Positions 24,292-31,642 of a stretch of DNA of 64,000 bases are shown one piece after another. Under the pieces are notes generated by a model. It saw only the letters and a list, made by a program, of their open reading frames with translations, had not been told where the DNA came from and ran no database searches. The position numbers and the translations under genes were made by a program. Origin of the DNA: Micromonospora pisi (GTDB lineage: Bacteria > Actinomycetota > Actinomycetes > Mycobacteriales > Micromonosporaceae); the NCBI RefSeq assembly GCF_003633685.1, contig NZ_RBKT01000001.1, forward strand, positions 4,092,001-4,156,000. Direction: 5' to 3'. The first letter of the stretch is position 1, and each line of letters opens with the position of its first letter.

Positions 24292-26517
24292 TCATTCACC
24301 ACCAGGCGCATCTCGTTTCCGCCACTTGATTAGCTCAAACACTTCAGGAATACCGCACACCTCAGCATGCAACTTATTGAGAGCGTGGGCGAAATTCGGC
24401 CCGTTCACGGAAGCCCAACTGACCCCGTACTTTCCAAGCTCTTCGAGGTGCAGCTTGTACGAAGCCGACACCCTGGATATTAGATTCAAGGAGACAAGTC
24501 CGCGCAGCGTTGCCGCGTAAATTCGATTTTCTCCAACAACCAATCTGTCCAGCATTTCCCAGTAAATCATCGGATTATTTTGCGCGCCACGATGGAACGC
24601 CCGAAGGATTCGACGTAGAGCAAACAGAACTTGAAAGACCGATTTAGGGTCAAGAATATCACTAGAAGAAGGCAATACATCCGTACGCAAGTACTGCTTC
24701 CACTGATGCCAAGCACTACTCCAGTGCACCCACAGGGCTTCCGAAGCATACGCCTTCACAACGATCTTAGGATCATGCTTAGCCTCGTTTGCAACCAAAA
24801 TGACGCTGGCGACCCCTTGGCGGCTATCAGGGGAAACAGCCAACCGTTTCCCTCCGAATTCTATAGTCTCCGCCACCACAAACACGCGCGGACCGACTTC
24901 GACCTCGTCACCTCTTGCCGCAAGAACAACTCCATGGTGGGAAATGATTACACAACGAGAGACAGGTGAGAAGATTTCCAGAACACCACTGATATTGGTC
25001 AACTTGAAAGCAAGAGTCGAGTTGGCTAGCCCCGTTTCAGGGTCCTCTTCCACGAGAGTCAGCGAAGTTAGATCCCCAACACAAGAAATATATGCCATGG
25101 GATCCCCGGTCGCACCTGCAACGTGGGACTTCATCGCGTCATTGACATGTTCCTCGGCTATCCAAGCGATCGGATCCCCGACATTTTCGCGGGCACGATC
25201 TAACGGAATCTCGCGAGATAGGGCATGAACGAAATGCGCGAAAAATGGCCCCGGCGGAGGGCATGCCGCTAGTAGTTCCGGTCGAGCCATCCCTTGTATC
25301 TCACGCAAGGGAGCAGTCGCAATAAACGCTCGAACGTAATCACTAAATACGGTATTGGCGAACATACGATGACGCAGGAAGGGGTGATCAGGAAGAAACG
25401 TCAGAATGCGTTCATCATACTTTTCCCGATCGGCCGACGATAGGCCAGCTGGAGGTATGATGTCTACTTCACTCGCGGTAACATACTCGAGTAGCCTAAT
25501 GATTTGCTCATCCCTCTTGTAGAGAGATACCAGATAACCACTTGGCCCTACCAATAGCTCGGCTAGTTGCGCCTGCGCCTTCCGTGTCTCCCGATCAAGA
25601 ATCCCTTCGACCACTTCGCGCAAAAGCGCACCCCGCTGCGACTTCTCTGCCGAGGCCGAGAGGCCGAATCCCTTGACGATAGGAGCGTTGCTCGGGTTGT
25701 CTACAAGCAAATGTTCCGCCAAGACCAGCAGTACGGGCGGATAACCAAGGAAGTCCGCCACAAAGGGCCAAATACTGGCAACCGTTTCGAAGGACTGTGC
25801 TCCGATCGCGGTCGCGATACCACCGAGGACCTCATCCCGCATTTTCCCGAAGGGGATAGGATGAGTCCTGTGTACTCGAAATGGAGCATCCGCCAACCGC
25901 TTATTATCCAGTTCTAGGTCAATAAGCTCAACGCTTTGACGGTAGGTTAGCGGTGCAATGCTGACAACCGTAGACTTGAGGTTCAGATCGTCCAAGGCTA
26001 GATATGCAGTCTCCACTGTATCACGGCGACCAAAAACGACTACCTGGCCGGCAGGAGCATGCCCTCCTAATAGGTTGGCGATATTTGCCAGGAATGCAAG
26101 GAAGTGTTCTCGCCCAGCCGCCAACTGCGCCTCATCCAGCGCATCCAGCACCAAGGCACCTTTTCCCGTGCGTAGCGAGTTGACAAATAAGGGCGCCTGT
26201 TCCCAGCCCAAAACACGCGCGAGAAGGCCCGTCAGGCTATCGCTACCCACTGGCAAGCGGCTCAGATCCACTATCGGCGCCGATAGTTCATGCGCCAATG
26301 CCCGAGCCGCCATCGACTTTCCCATCGCACCCGGCGCCGTCACCAGAATAACGTGGTATTTTGTCAGATCGTGATCGGACATCATATCCGGCCACACATA
26401 ATTCTCTGGCTGCCCAGAACGAAGCTCGAAACTTCTATCGACGCCCGTCTGAACCAATTCGAGCGTCGACATGGGTAGCTGACGAACCAAGTCAACGAGG
26501 GGTGTGTTTTCACTCAC
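24292..26517 (-). CDS. STAND-like P-loop NTPase, possible defence cargo
   Basis: 741 residues from GTG 26517. Walker A is APGAMGKS (residues 61-68, with A in place of the first G) and Walker B is ALVLDALDEA (121-130). A sensor-like VVVFGRRDT follows at about 158-166, and APLTYRQSVELIDL looks like the start of the helical lid. The NTPase core ends near 300. The rest is a long helical region, then a beta-rich segment (about 490-600), then a C-terminal helical domain; no nuclease, TIR or protease motif is evident. Base composition is unlike the backbone: 24541-24600 has 29 G+C of 60. No membrane span is seen. It is the largest cargo gene and sits where AICEs carry accessory functions. A signalling NTPase with an antiphage or exclusion role is inferred, not shown. 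Confidence 0.72.
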   Translation of the reverse strand: MSENTPLVDLVRQLPMSTLELVQTGVDRSFELRSGQPENYVWPDMMSDHDLTKYHVILVTAPGAMGKSMAARALAHELSAPIVDLSRLPVGSDSLTGLLARVLGWEQAPLFVNSLRTGKGALVLDALDEAQLAAGREHFLAFLANIANLLGGHAPAGQVVVFGRRDTVETAYLALDDLNLKSTVVSIAPLTYRQSVELIDLELDNKRLADAPFRVHRTHPIPFGKMRDEVLGGIATAIGAQSFETVASIWPFVADFLGYPPVLLVLAEHLLVDNPSNAPIVKGFGLSASAEKSQRGALLREVVEGILDRETRKAQAQLAELLVGPSGYLVSLYKRDEQIIRLLEYVTASEVDIIPPAGLSSADREKYDERILTFLPDHPFLRHRMFANTVFSDYVRAFIATAPLREIQGMARPELLAACPPPGPFFAHFVHALSREIPLDRARENVGDPIAWIAEEHVNDAMKSHVAGATGDPMAYISCVGDLTSLTLVEEDPETGLANSTLAFKLTNISGVLEIFSPVSRCVIISHHGVVLAARGDEVEVGPRVFVVAETIEFGGKRLAVSPDSRQGVASVILVANEAKHDPKIVVKAYASEALWVHWSSAWHQWKQYLRTDVLPSSSDILDPKSVFQVLFALRRILRAFHRGAQNNPMIYWEMLDRLVVGENRIYAATLRGLVSLNLISRVSASYKLHLEELGKYGVSWASVNGPNFAHALNKLHAEVCGIPEVFELIKWRKRDAPGGE

Positions 26518-26533
26518 CCCAGGACTGTATTAC

Positions 26534-26544
26534 ATCTTAAAGAT
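26534..26544. promoter_or_regulatory. AT-rich palindrome upstream of the NTPase gene
   Basis: ATCTTAAAGAT, a perfect palindrome apart from its central base, lies 17 bases before the NTPase start, next to TAATAC on the minus strand (26526-26531), a good -10. It could be the operator of the adjacent RHH protein; this is untested. Confidence 0.35.
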
Positions 26545-26692
26545 CAAATGTGACATCCGAGATGATCGTCGACATAATCCAGAACATATGTAGCGTATGG
26601 AAAAATGGTTGCCAAAACGGCTATACCTGACATTCTCTGACTAGCGAGCCCCCGGCAAGGTTATCGACGTGGCCAGGTCTCTCAAATTAGCC

Positions 26693-26923
26693 CTAGACCA
26701 GATAAACGCATTTTTCGGAACCATCCGCCGATACAACTTTAAAATGACCATCTGGAGCTAACTTCTGAATCATGGAAGCCATTCGTACTGCGCGATTTAG
26801 CGCTTCAGTCCGGGTGCCACCCTGGCCTGCGGCTAGCCGAGTCAGAGCCTCGTTGGTGACGAAAGTGAGATTGAAGGTGACCTTAACAAGCCGAGGTCTT
26901 GGCTCACTCATCGGCGCGAGCAT
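26693..26923 (-). CDS. Ribbon-helix-helix (CopG-like) protein
   Basis: 76 residues from ATG 26923 (GGAG 9 bases upstream); ATG 26911 is an alternative. A beta strand (RLVKVTFNLT) precedes helix A (NEALTRLAAGQG) and helix B (TRTEALNRAVRMASMIQKL), the ribbon-helix-helix layout. The short C-terminal strand ends KCVYLV. It lies 175 bases upstream of the NTPase gene on the same strand and shares its lower GC content, so it may regulate that gene, or be an antitoxin-like partner. No toxin ORF is visible in the gap 26518-26692. Confidence 0.68.
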   Translation of the reverse strand: MLAPMSEPRPRLVKVTFNLTFVTNEALTRLAAGQGGTRTEALNRAVRMASMIQKLAPDGHFKVVSADGSEKCVYLV

Positions 26924-26980
26924 ATTTCTCGACTCCTCGATTCTGGGTGGCGCACAGTGAAGCTCACGAGAGCCTAGCCC

Positions 26981-27319
26981 CTAAGTGGTGCTACATGGAT
27001 CGGTGTGACCGTAAAGGTAGAGGCATCGCCCCTGAGTGGGAATGATGGTGCCGCAATAGACGGGGTGCTGATTGAGTTGATCGTCTTCGAGACTAACGGC
27101 GGTGTCGGTCGAATCGAATTCCGGAATGAAGGTGAGGAAATCTGCGAGCCTTTCGGCCACTCCGAGCGCGGTCCCGAGCGTGGGGGCCTTGAAAGGGATG
27201 TGGATGACGAATCGCGAGTCGGGCTGTGACAGGTCCACGAGCGGTAGTGGGCGCTGGGTCGCGGTTGGCGTGATTGAGTTCCTTGGTGGCGGACCGCTTG
27301 CATAGCGTGCATCAGTCAC
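26981..27319 (-). CDS. Hypothetical AICE protein, 112 residues
   Basis: From GTG 27319 with AAGGAG 8 bases upstream, the best start evidence in this part of the element. The sequence VIHIPFKAPTLGTALGVAER followed by LADFLTFIPEFDSTDTAVSLED looks like a folded alpha/beta protein. The end, CGTIIPTQGRCLYLYGHTDPC, places three cysteines and a histidine in a zinc-finger-like spacing. I do not recognise the family. It is divergent from the HTH-DUF5919 regulator, and the 272-bp gap between them holds short direct repeats. Confidence 0.6.
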   Translation of the reverse strand: MTDARYASGPPPRNSITPTATQRPLPLVDLSQPDSRFVIHIPFKAPTLGTALGVAERLADFLTFIPEFDSTDTAVSLEDDQLNQHPVYCGTIIPTQGRCLYLYGHTDPCSTT

Positions 27320-27591
27320 GTTCTGGCTCCTTGGCGTCGTTGCGGTCGGGGTGCGGGTGCCGGCGGGGGACCTGACCCGCACCCCGACTGGTGCTGTCGT
27401 ACGCACCTGCCCTCGCGGCCCTTGCGGCGAGCACGAGAGCAGGGCCGTTGTCGTACGACGTTGGGTAGTCAACCGGCGACGGCTCGTACGTCGCGCCTGC
27501 CCTGGCAGACCCCTCGCGAACGTCTAGGGCCTTCGCGAAACGTCCTGTGACGGCCTTGCGACGTCCCGTCGGGGGAACGTCCAATAGAGAT

Positions 27592-28347
27592 ATGAATGAA
27601 CGTCTGCGGACGGTAATGGTGCGACGGGGCGTCGCGGTTGAGGACTTGGCCGGTGAGTGCGGCGTCGATCCGAAGACAGTCGAGCGGTGGATCAGCCTGG
27701 GCCGAGTGCCACACCGACGGCATCGGTGGACGACGGCGCGGCGACTGGGTGCGGAAGAGGCGTACCTCTGGCCTGACGTGCTCGCTTCGGTTGCTGCCAA
27801 GCGGGGCGAGGCGAGCAGGGCAGAGCTGATCGAGGTGTTTCCGGATCGGGCGTCGGTTCCGCGTGAGACGTGGCTACGGCTGTTGACCGAGGCGCAGGAA
27901 CGGGTGGACGTGCTGGTCTTCTCCGGGACCTTCTTCGCGCAGATACAGCCGCGCGTCGCCCGGATGCTCGCTGATCGTCTGTCGGCCGGTGTGCAGGTGC
28001 GGCTCTGCTTCGGCGACCCGAACAGCGATGCGGTGACGGTCCGGGACCGGGAGGAGTGCCTAGGCGGCACGCTCGCTGCGAAGATCCGGGCGTCGCTGAC
28101 GTACTACCGGGACATCGCGGGGATGGACGGCTGCGAAATCCGGTTGCACCCGACCACCCTCTACAACAGCCTGTTCCGGTACGACGACGAGATCCTGACG
28201 AACCCGCACGCGTACGGTGAGGCGGCCAGCGCCAATCCGACGTTCCATCTCCGTAAGGTCGATGGTGGCAGCCTGTTTGATCACTACGTGAGTAGCTTCG
28301 AGCGGGTGTGGGCTACCGCGATGCCGTGGCTGGGTACGGAGGTCTGA
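27592..28347 (+). CDS. HTH regulator with DUF5919 (phospholipase D-like) domain
   Basis: 251 residues from ATG 27592. Residues 1-60 contain an XRE-like HTH (VMVRRGVAVEDLAGECGVDP followed by KTVERWISLGRVPH). Residues 100-245 match the DUF5919 region (ERVDVLVFSGTFF, VRLCFGDPNS, YNSLFRYDDEILTNPHAYG, HLRKVDGGSLFDHYVSSFERVW), which has a PLD-like fold pattern without a clear HKD motif. It lies immediately before the Nudix gene, with 2 bases between stop and GTG, so the two form one unit. In AICEs this pair occupies the place of the pSAM2 transfer-control genes; role inferred. Confidence 0.8.
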   Translation: MNERLRTVMVRRGVAVEDLAGECGVDPKTVERWISLGRVPHRRHRWTTARRLGAEEAYLWPDVLASVAAKRGEASRAELIEVFPDRASVPRETWLRLLTEAQERVDVLVFSGTFFAQIQPRVARMLADRLSAGVQVRLCFGDPNSDAVTVRDREECLGGTLAAKIRASLTYYRDIAGMDGCEIRLHPTTLYNSLFRYDDEILTNPHAYGEAASANPTFHLRKVDGGSLFDHYVSSFERVWATAMPWLGTEV

Positions 28348-28349
28348 GC

Positions 28350-28817
28350 GTGGGACGTGTCGAGTACTGGAACGACCCGAACGCACCGAAGGCAAATACG
28401 CTCGTACCGGCGTGTGGGGTCCTGGCGGTCGACGACCAGGGCGCGATCCTGCTTCAACGGCGCCGCGACACCGGTCAATGGGCGTTGCCGATGGGCAAGA
28501 TGGAGATCGGCGAAACTCCGACCCAGTGCGCGGTCCGGGAGACCCGGGAGGAGACTGGTGTTGACGTTGAGGTGATCGGCATCCTTGGCGTCTACTCCGA
28601 CCCCGGTCACATCGTGGCCTACACCGACGGCGAGGTCCGCCAGGAGTACGAAGTGACTCTGTTGGCGCGCCCAATCGGCGGCGTCCCGGCCGCAAACGAC
28701 GAGGCAAGCGAGGTGGGCTGGTTCCCGCCGGACGAGCTGGCGGCGCTGGACATCCACCCGACAATGCGGCGGCAGATCGTGGACTACCTCGACGGCCGGC
28801 TGCCACATGTCGATTAA
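28350..28817 (+). CDS. Nudix hydrolase (Pif-like transfer immunity candidate)
   Basis: 155 residues from GTG 28350, with GGAGG in the end of the preceding gene. The Nudix box is complete: G-K-M-E-I-G-E-T-P-T-Q-C-A-V-R-E-T-R-E-E-T-G-V (GX5EX7REUXEEXGU), all catalytic glutamates present. Nudix enzymes hydrolyse nucleoside diphosphates linked to another group. pSAM2 encodes a Nudix protein, Pif, that blocks redundant transfer between cells already carrying the element; the location here supports the same role, but substrate and function are inferred. Confidence 0.85.
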   Translation: MGRVEYWNDPNAPKANTLVPACGVLAVDDQGAILLQRRRDTGQWALPMGKMEIGETPTQCAVRETREETGVDVEVIGILGVYSDPGHIVAYTDGEVRQEYEVTLLARPIGGVPAANDEASEVGWFPPDELAALDIHPTMRRQIVDYLDGRLPHVD

Positions 28818-28847
28818 ATTCGGCGACTTGCCGGAAGTGGTGATTTT

Positions 28848-29201
28848 GTGACCCTGAAGAGGCCGCGCTGGAAGTTTTCGCCCGATTCCGATGGCTGGTG
28901 GGAAGCGCGGCGTTACCCCGCAGCGAGCGAAGCGTTAATTGCGGCGACGGAGTTCCTTGCTGATGACCTTCATAGCTCGAAATGGCTTGCAAGGTTCACG
29001 GAAGCTTGGGTAGAGGGTGCGGCAATAGATCCGGACTTCGCCGGAGGATGCGAAGGGCTTGATTTCGATCTCGTCGACTCAAGCGTTGTGCGGGTCAGCT
29101 GGCATTTCAACAATTATGCAGACACGACGCTCAGCCTCACCGACTTCAAAGCGATGTTAGAGGCCATGCATCAAGCCATGCTCAAGCGTGAAGATCCATA
29201 A
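28848..29201 (+). CDS. Hypothetical protein, 117 residues
   Basis: GTG start at 28848 with GGAAGTGG upstream. Trp/Phe-rich sequence (WKFSPDSDGWWEARRYP, SKWLARFTEAWVEGAAIDP, RVSWHFNNYADTTLSL) suggests a small alpha/beta protein. Base composition is lower in GC than the Nudix gene before it, so it may be a separate acquisition. I do not recognise the family. The following 97 bases up to the HAD stop hold no gene. Confidence 0.55.
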   Translation: MTLKRPRWKFSPDSDGWWEARRYPAASEALIAATEFLADDLHSSKWLARFTEAWVEGAAIDPDFAGGCEGLDFDLVDSSVVRVSWHFNNYADTTLSLTDFKAMLEAMHQAMLKREDP

Positions 29202-29298
29202 GTCGTCGTATGACTCGTGCAGCGTGTTGACCGGAGACAGTTGAACGCCCCGGCTCCTGCGATCGGACCGGGGCGCCTGTGAACGTGAGGTACGCGCG

Positions 29299-29988
29299 CT
29301 ATAGCTCCTCGCCAGCAAGAGCAGTGGCGAGTTCGGCCATGCTGCCGATGATGGCTTCGGCTTTGGCGAGGCGGGTGCGTTTGCCGCGCTTGTTGGCGTA
29401 ACCGATGGCGGTGACCCGGGCGGCCTGGGCGGCTTCGATGTCGCTCTCGGAGTCGCCGACGAGGACGCATTGCTCGGAGTCGGCGTGCAGGTCGCGGACG
29501 GCGGTGAGGACCGGTGCCGGGTTGGGCTTCATCTGGTCGGGCTGGCCGTGGGTTCGGCCGATGATCGGGTGAATGTAGTCGGTGAGGCGTCGGGCGCTGA
29601 GATAGGCGCGTACGGCTTCGGCCGAGTTGTTGGAGACGACGGCGACGCGTCGGCCGGTCTGATGGGCGGTCACGATGACTTCGCGTGCGTACGGGGTGGG
29701 TTCGGCGGTGGCAGCCGCGGTGACTTCTGCGGTTCGGAGTGCGTCGTCGATGCGGCGGGTGATGGTCGGCTGGTTCAGGGTGGCGGTGAACCGGAGCAGG
29801 GCCAACGGGTCCGCCTCGGTCTGGATGTGCTCGGGGAGGGTCACGCCCTGGTCGACGAGGAGGCGTCGCAGCTCGGTCGCGACGGTGGGGGCGGGGTAGT
29901 TGGCGAAGATGCTGCACACGGGGCCGTCGAAGTCGAGCAGCACGTAGCGGGTGCGGTCGGCGATGGTGCGCAGGTTGGGGCGGGTCAC
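29299..29988 (-). CDS. HAD-family hydrolase
   Basis: 229 residues from GTG 29988, overlapping the GntR stop by 4 bases (GTGA). HAD motif I is VLLDFDGPVCS, motif II is VAVVSNN, the motif III lysine is in DQMKPNP, and motif IV is CVLVGDSESDI. The cap is helical, in the style of phosphoglycolate-phosphatase-like enzymes. Coupled to the GntR regulator, it might hydrolyse a small phosphorylated ligand of the UTRA domain; this is inference. Confidence 0.83.
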   Translation of the reverse strand: MTRPNLRTIADRTRYVLLDFDGPVCSIFANYPAPTVATELRRLLVDQGVTLPEHIQTEADPLALLRFTATLNQPTITRRIDDALRTAEVTAAATAEPTPYAREVIVTAHQTGRRVAVVSNNSAEAVRAYLSARRLTDYIHPIIGRTHGQPDQMKPNPAPVLTAVRDLHADSEQCVLVGDSESDIEAAQAARVTAIGYANKRGKRTRLAKAEAIIGSMAELATALAGEEL

Positions 29989-30827
29989 GACGTGTACTCG
30001 CGGGCGATGGTGCGCCACATGCTGTCGAACCAGGCGCGGGCCTGCTCGACGTAGAGGGCGTCGTTGGAGGAGTCCTCGTCGCTGGGGGTGAACGGGAAGA
30101 GGATGGCGTCCTTGCCCATGGCGTCGTAGATGGCCATCGGCTTGCCGTCGATGGTGACGGTGTGTTCGACGACGGGGTAGAAGCCGAAGAACGCTTCTTC
30201 CTCGTTGATGACGAACAGCTTGAACAACGGGGCGGCCTTGTGGACGCGTACCTCGGTTGACGCGCTCTTGACCAGGTCCAGGTCGGCGAGTTCCTGGACG
30301 GCGTCGATGACGGCGTGGATCGACCGGTCGGTGATGCGCTGGGCGCGGGCGCGGATGGCGGGGTCGTCGGCCTGGTCCTCGGCGCGGCACGGGATCGCCA
30401 TCGGGGCGGTCATGTCGGAGATGAGAACGCGCAGCCGGATCGACTCCGGGGTGAGCCGGCCGATGCGTACCTTGTCCAGGGTTTCCTGGATCGCGTTGTA
30501 GAGCGTCTCACCCGAGAAGCCGGCGAAGTCGATCGTGACGTGGGTGGCCTCGAAGGCACGCTCGACGTGCGGGCGTAGGCCGACGGGGCGTTCGGTGTTG
30601 GCTCGTACGAAGGTACCGCTGCCCTGGCGGGTGACGATCAGCCGTTCCTCCTGGAGCTTGCGGAGGGCGGCTTTGATCGTTTCGCGGGCGACGCTGAACC
30701 GCTCGACCAAGTCGTGTTGCGAGGGCAGCTTCTCGCCGGGGGCGAACTTGCCGGTCTTGATCTCGGCGCGCAGGGCTGCCGCGATCTGCTGTGACGGTGT
30801 CCGGGGGTCGTCGGGGTCAAGACTCAT
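29985..30827 (-). CDS. GntR/HutC-family repressor of the AICE (KorSA-like)
   Basis: 280 residues from ATG 30827. The N-terminal winged HTH reads TPSQQIAAALRAEIKTGKF, LPSQHDLVERFSVARETIKA and LIVTRQGSGTFVRA; the C-terminal part is a UTRA-like ligand domain with ALYVEQARAWFDSMWRTIA at the end. It is divergent from the transfer operon, and three copies of a 13-base site fill the intergenic region. By analogy with KorSA of pSAM2 it should repress transfer and replication genes and its own promoter. The HAD gene is translationally coupled downstream. Confidence 0.88.
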   Translation of the reverse strand: MSLDPDDPRTPSQQIAAALRAEIKTGKFAPGEKLPSQHDLVERFSVARETIKAALRKLQEERLIVTRQGSGTFVRANTERPVGLRPHVERAFEATHVTIDFAGFSGETLYNAIQETLDKVRIGRLTPESIRLRVLISDMTAPMAIPCRAEDQADDPAIRARAQRITDRSIHAVIDAVQELADLDLVKSASTEVRVHKAAPLFKLFVINEEEAFFGFYPVVEHTVTIDGKPMAIYDAMGKDAILFPFTPSDEDSSNDALYVEQARAWFDSMWRTIAREYTS

Positions 30828-30843
30828 GCGCGGACGATACCGC

Positions 30844-30933
30844 TGACTAGCCAAGCTAGGAAAGTTTTCGATCTATCTGTTGACATGACTAGCCAAGCCG
30901 ACCTACCTTTGATCCACACCGCTTGGCTAGTCA
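30844..30933. promoter_or_regulatory. Three GntR operator copies in the divergent AICE control region
   Basis: TGACTAGCCAAGC at 30844-30856 and 30886-30898, and its reverse complement GCTTGGCTAGTCA at 30921-30933. All three are exact. The second lies inside the spacer of the rightward promoter and the third just beyond its -10, so binding would block transcription of the transfer operon. Confidence 0.8.
30880..30909 (+). promoter_or_regulatory. Rightward promoter of the AICE transfer operon
   Basis: A consensus -35, TTGACA (30880-30885), and TACCTT (30904-30909), spaced by 18 bases, lie between operator copies 1 and 3, 58 bases before the Pra-like gene. Confidence 0.6.
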
Positions 30934-30966
30934 GGATAGCCAGGCAGATAGTGGAGGTCTGAGCAG

Positions 30967-31362
30967 ATGGCTCTCAGGGGCGGAACGAGGTTTTCGGTCC
31001 GGTGTGAGGACGTGTTCCCGGCGGGGTGCGCGTTGGTGCCCGAGTCGATGGGCGAGGTGGAGGACTTCGATGAGAAGACGGGCCGTCGGTCCCCGGCGAA
31101 GGACAAGGTGACTGGTCAGCGGGTGTGGCAGGTGCGGGTGATGGACCTGGACCCGGAGTTGGGAAAGCGGTCGCGGGAGACGACGGTGAAGATCTCGGCT
31201 GACTACCAGCCGGTGCCGCCGACGGGTACGCCGTTCGAGGCGGTGGAGTTCGACGGGATGACGGTCACGCCGTACGTGGCGAGCAACGGTCGGATGGCGT
31301 ACTCGCTGCGGGCGACCGGGATGCGCGCTCCGGCGGGCGTGACGAGCAAGGCGGCGGCGTAG
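30967..31362 (+). CDS. AICE protein, possible Pra-like replication/integration activator
   Basis: 131 residues from ATG 30967. Conserved-looking segments are RCEDVFPAGCALVPESMGEV, EDFDEKTGRRSPAKDKVTGQ, VWQVRVMDLDPELG and FEAVEFDGMTVTPYV. Proteins of this kind stand first in the transfer operon of many actinomycete plasmids and AICEs, and some are named after Pra, the pSAM2 activator of replication, integration and excision. I see no DNA-binding motif, so the name is tentative. A terminator-like hairpin follows, so downstream genes may be expressed at a lower level. Confidence 0.6.
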   Translation: MALRGGTRFSVRCEDVFPAGCALVPESMGEVEDFDEKTGRRSPAKDKVTGQRVWQVRVMDLDPELGKRSRETTVKISADYQPVPPTGTPFEAVEFDGMTVTPYVASNGRMAYSLRATGMRAPAGVTSKAAA

Positions 31363-31375
31363 CCGCATCAGGTAC

Positions 31376-31415
31376 GGGCGGGGCTGTCTGGTCTTGGCGG
31401 ACGGCAGCCCCGCCC
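31376..31415 (+). terminator. Intrinsic terminator or attenuator within the transfer operon
   Basis: GGGCGGGGCTG (31376-31386) pairs exactly with CAGCCCCGCCC (31405-31415) and is followed by TCCGTTTTCC, a T-rich tail. It lies between the Pra-like and zinc-ribbon genes. Confidence 0.7.
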
Positions 31416-31456
31416 TCCGTTTTCCCCTTCCCCCATCTCTGAGGAGAGGTTCCAAC

Positions 31457-31642
31457 GTGTCCAAGCGTAGGCGCCAGCCTGCCCAAAAGCGGGTGCGGTG
31501 CGGCGTGTGCCAGGCAAATTACGACCCGACCAACGGCGGCACGGATGGCCGTTGCCCGCTCTGCGTCGACCAGCTTGTTCTTCCGCTGCCTCCGGTGGGG
31601 GATGCCTCGGGCCGGTTCGTGTCCCTGCGGGGTGGCCGATGA
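31457..31642 (+). CDS. Small zinc-ribbon protein
   Basis: 61 residues from GTG 31457, with GAGGAGAGG upstream. Two cysteine pairs (RCGVCQ and RCPLC, 17 residues apart) form a zinc ribbon after a basic N-terminus, SKRRRQPAQKRVR. The stop overlaps the FtsK start (ATGA). It is probably a DNA- or protein-binding accessory of conjugation; function not known. Confidence 0.7.
   Translation: MSKRRRQPAQKRVRCGVCQANYDPTNGGTDGRCPLCVDQLVLPLPPVGDASGRFVSLRGGR

Noticed and set aside
26518-26692. Toxin gene partner for the RHH protein
   Set aside because: No frame of useful length with start and ribosome binding site was found in the gap.
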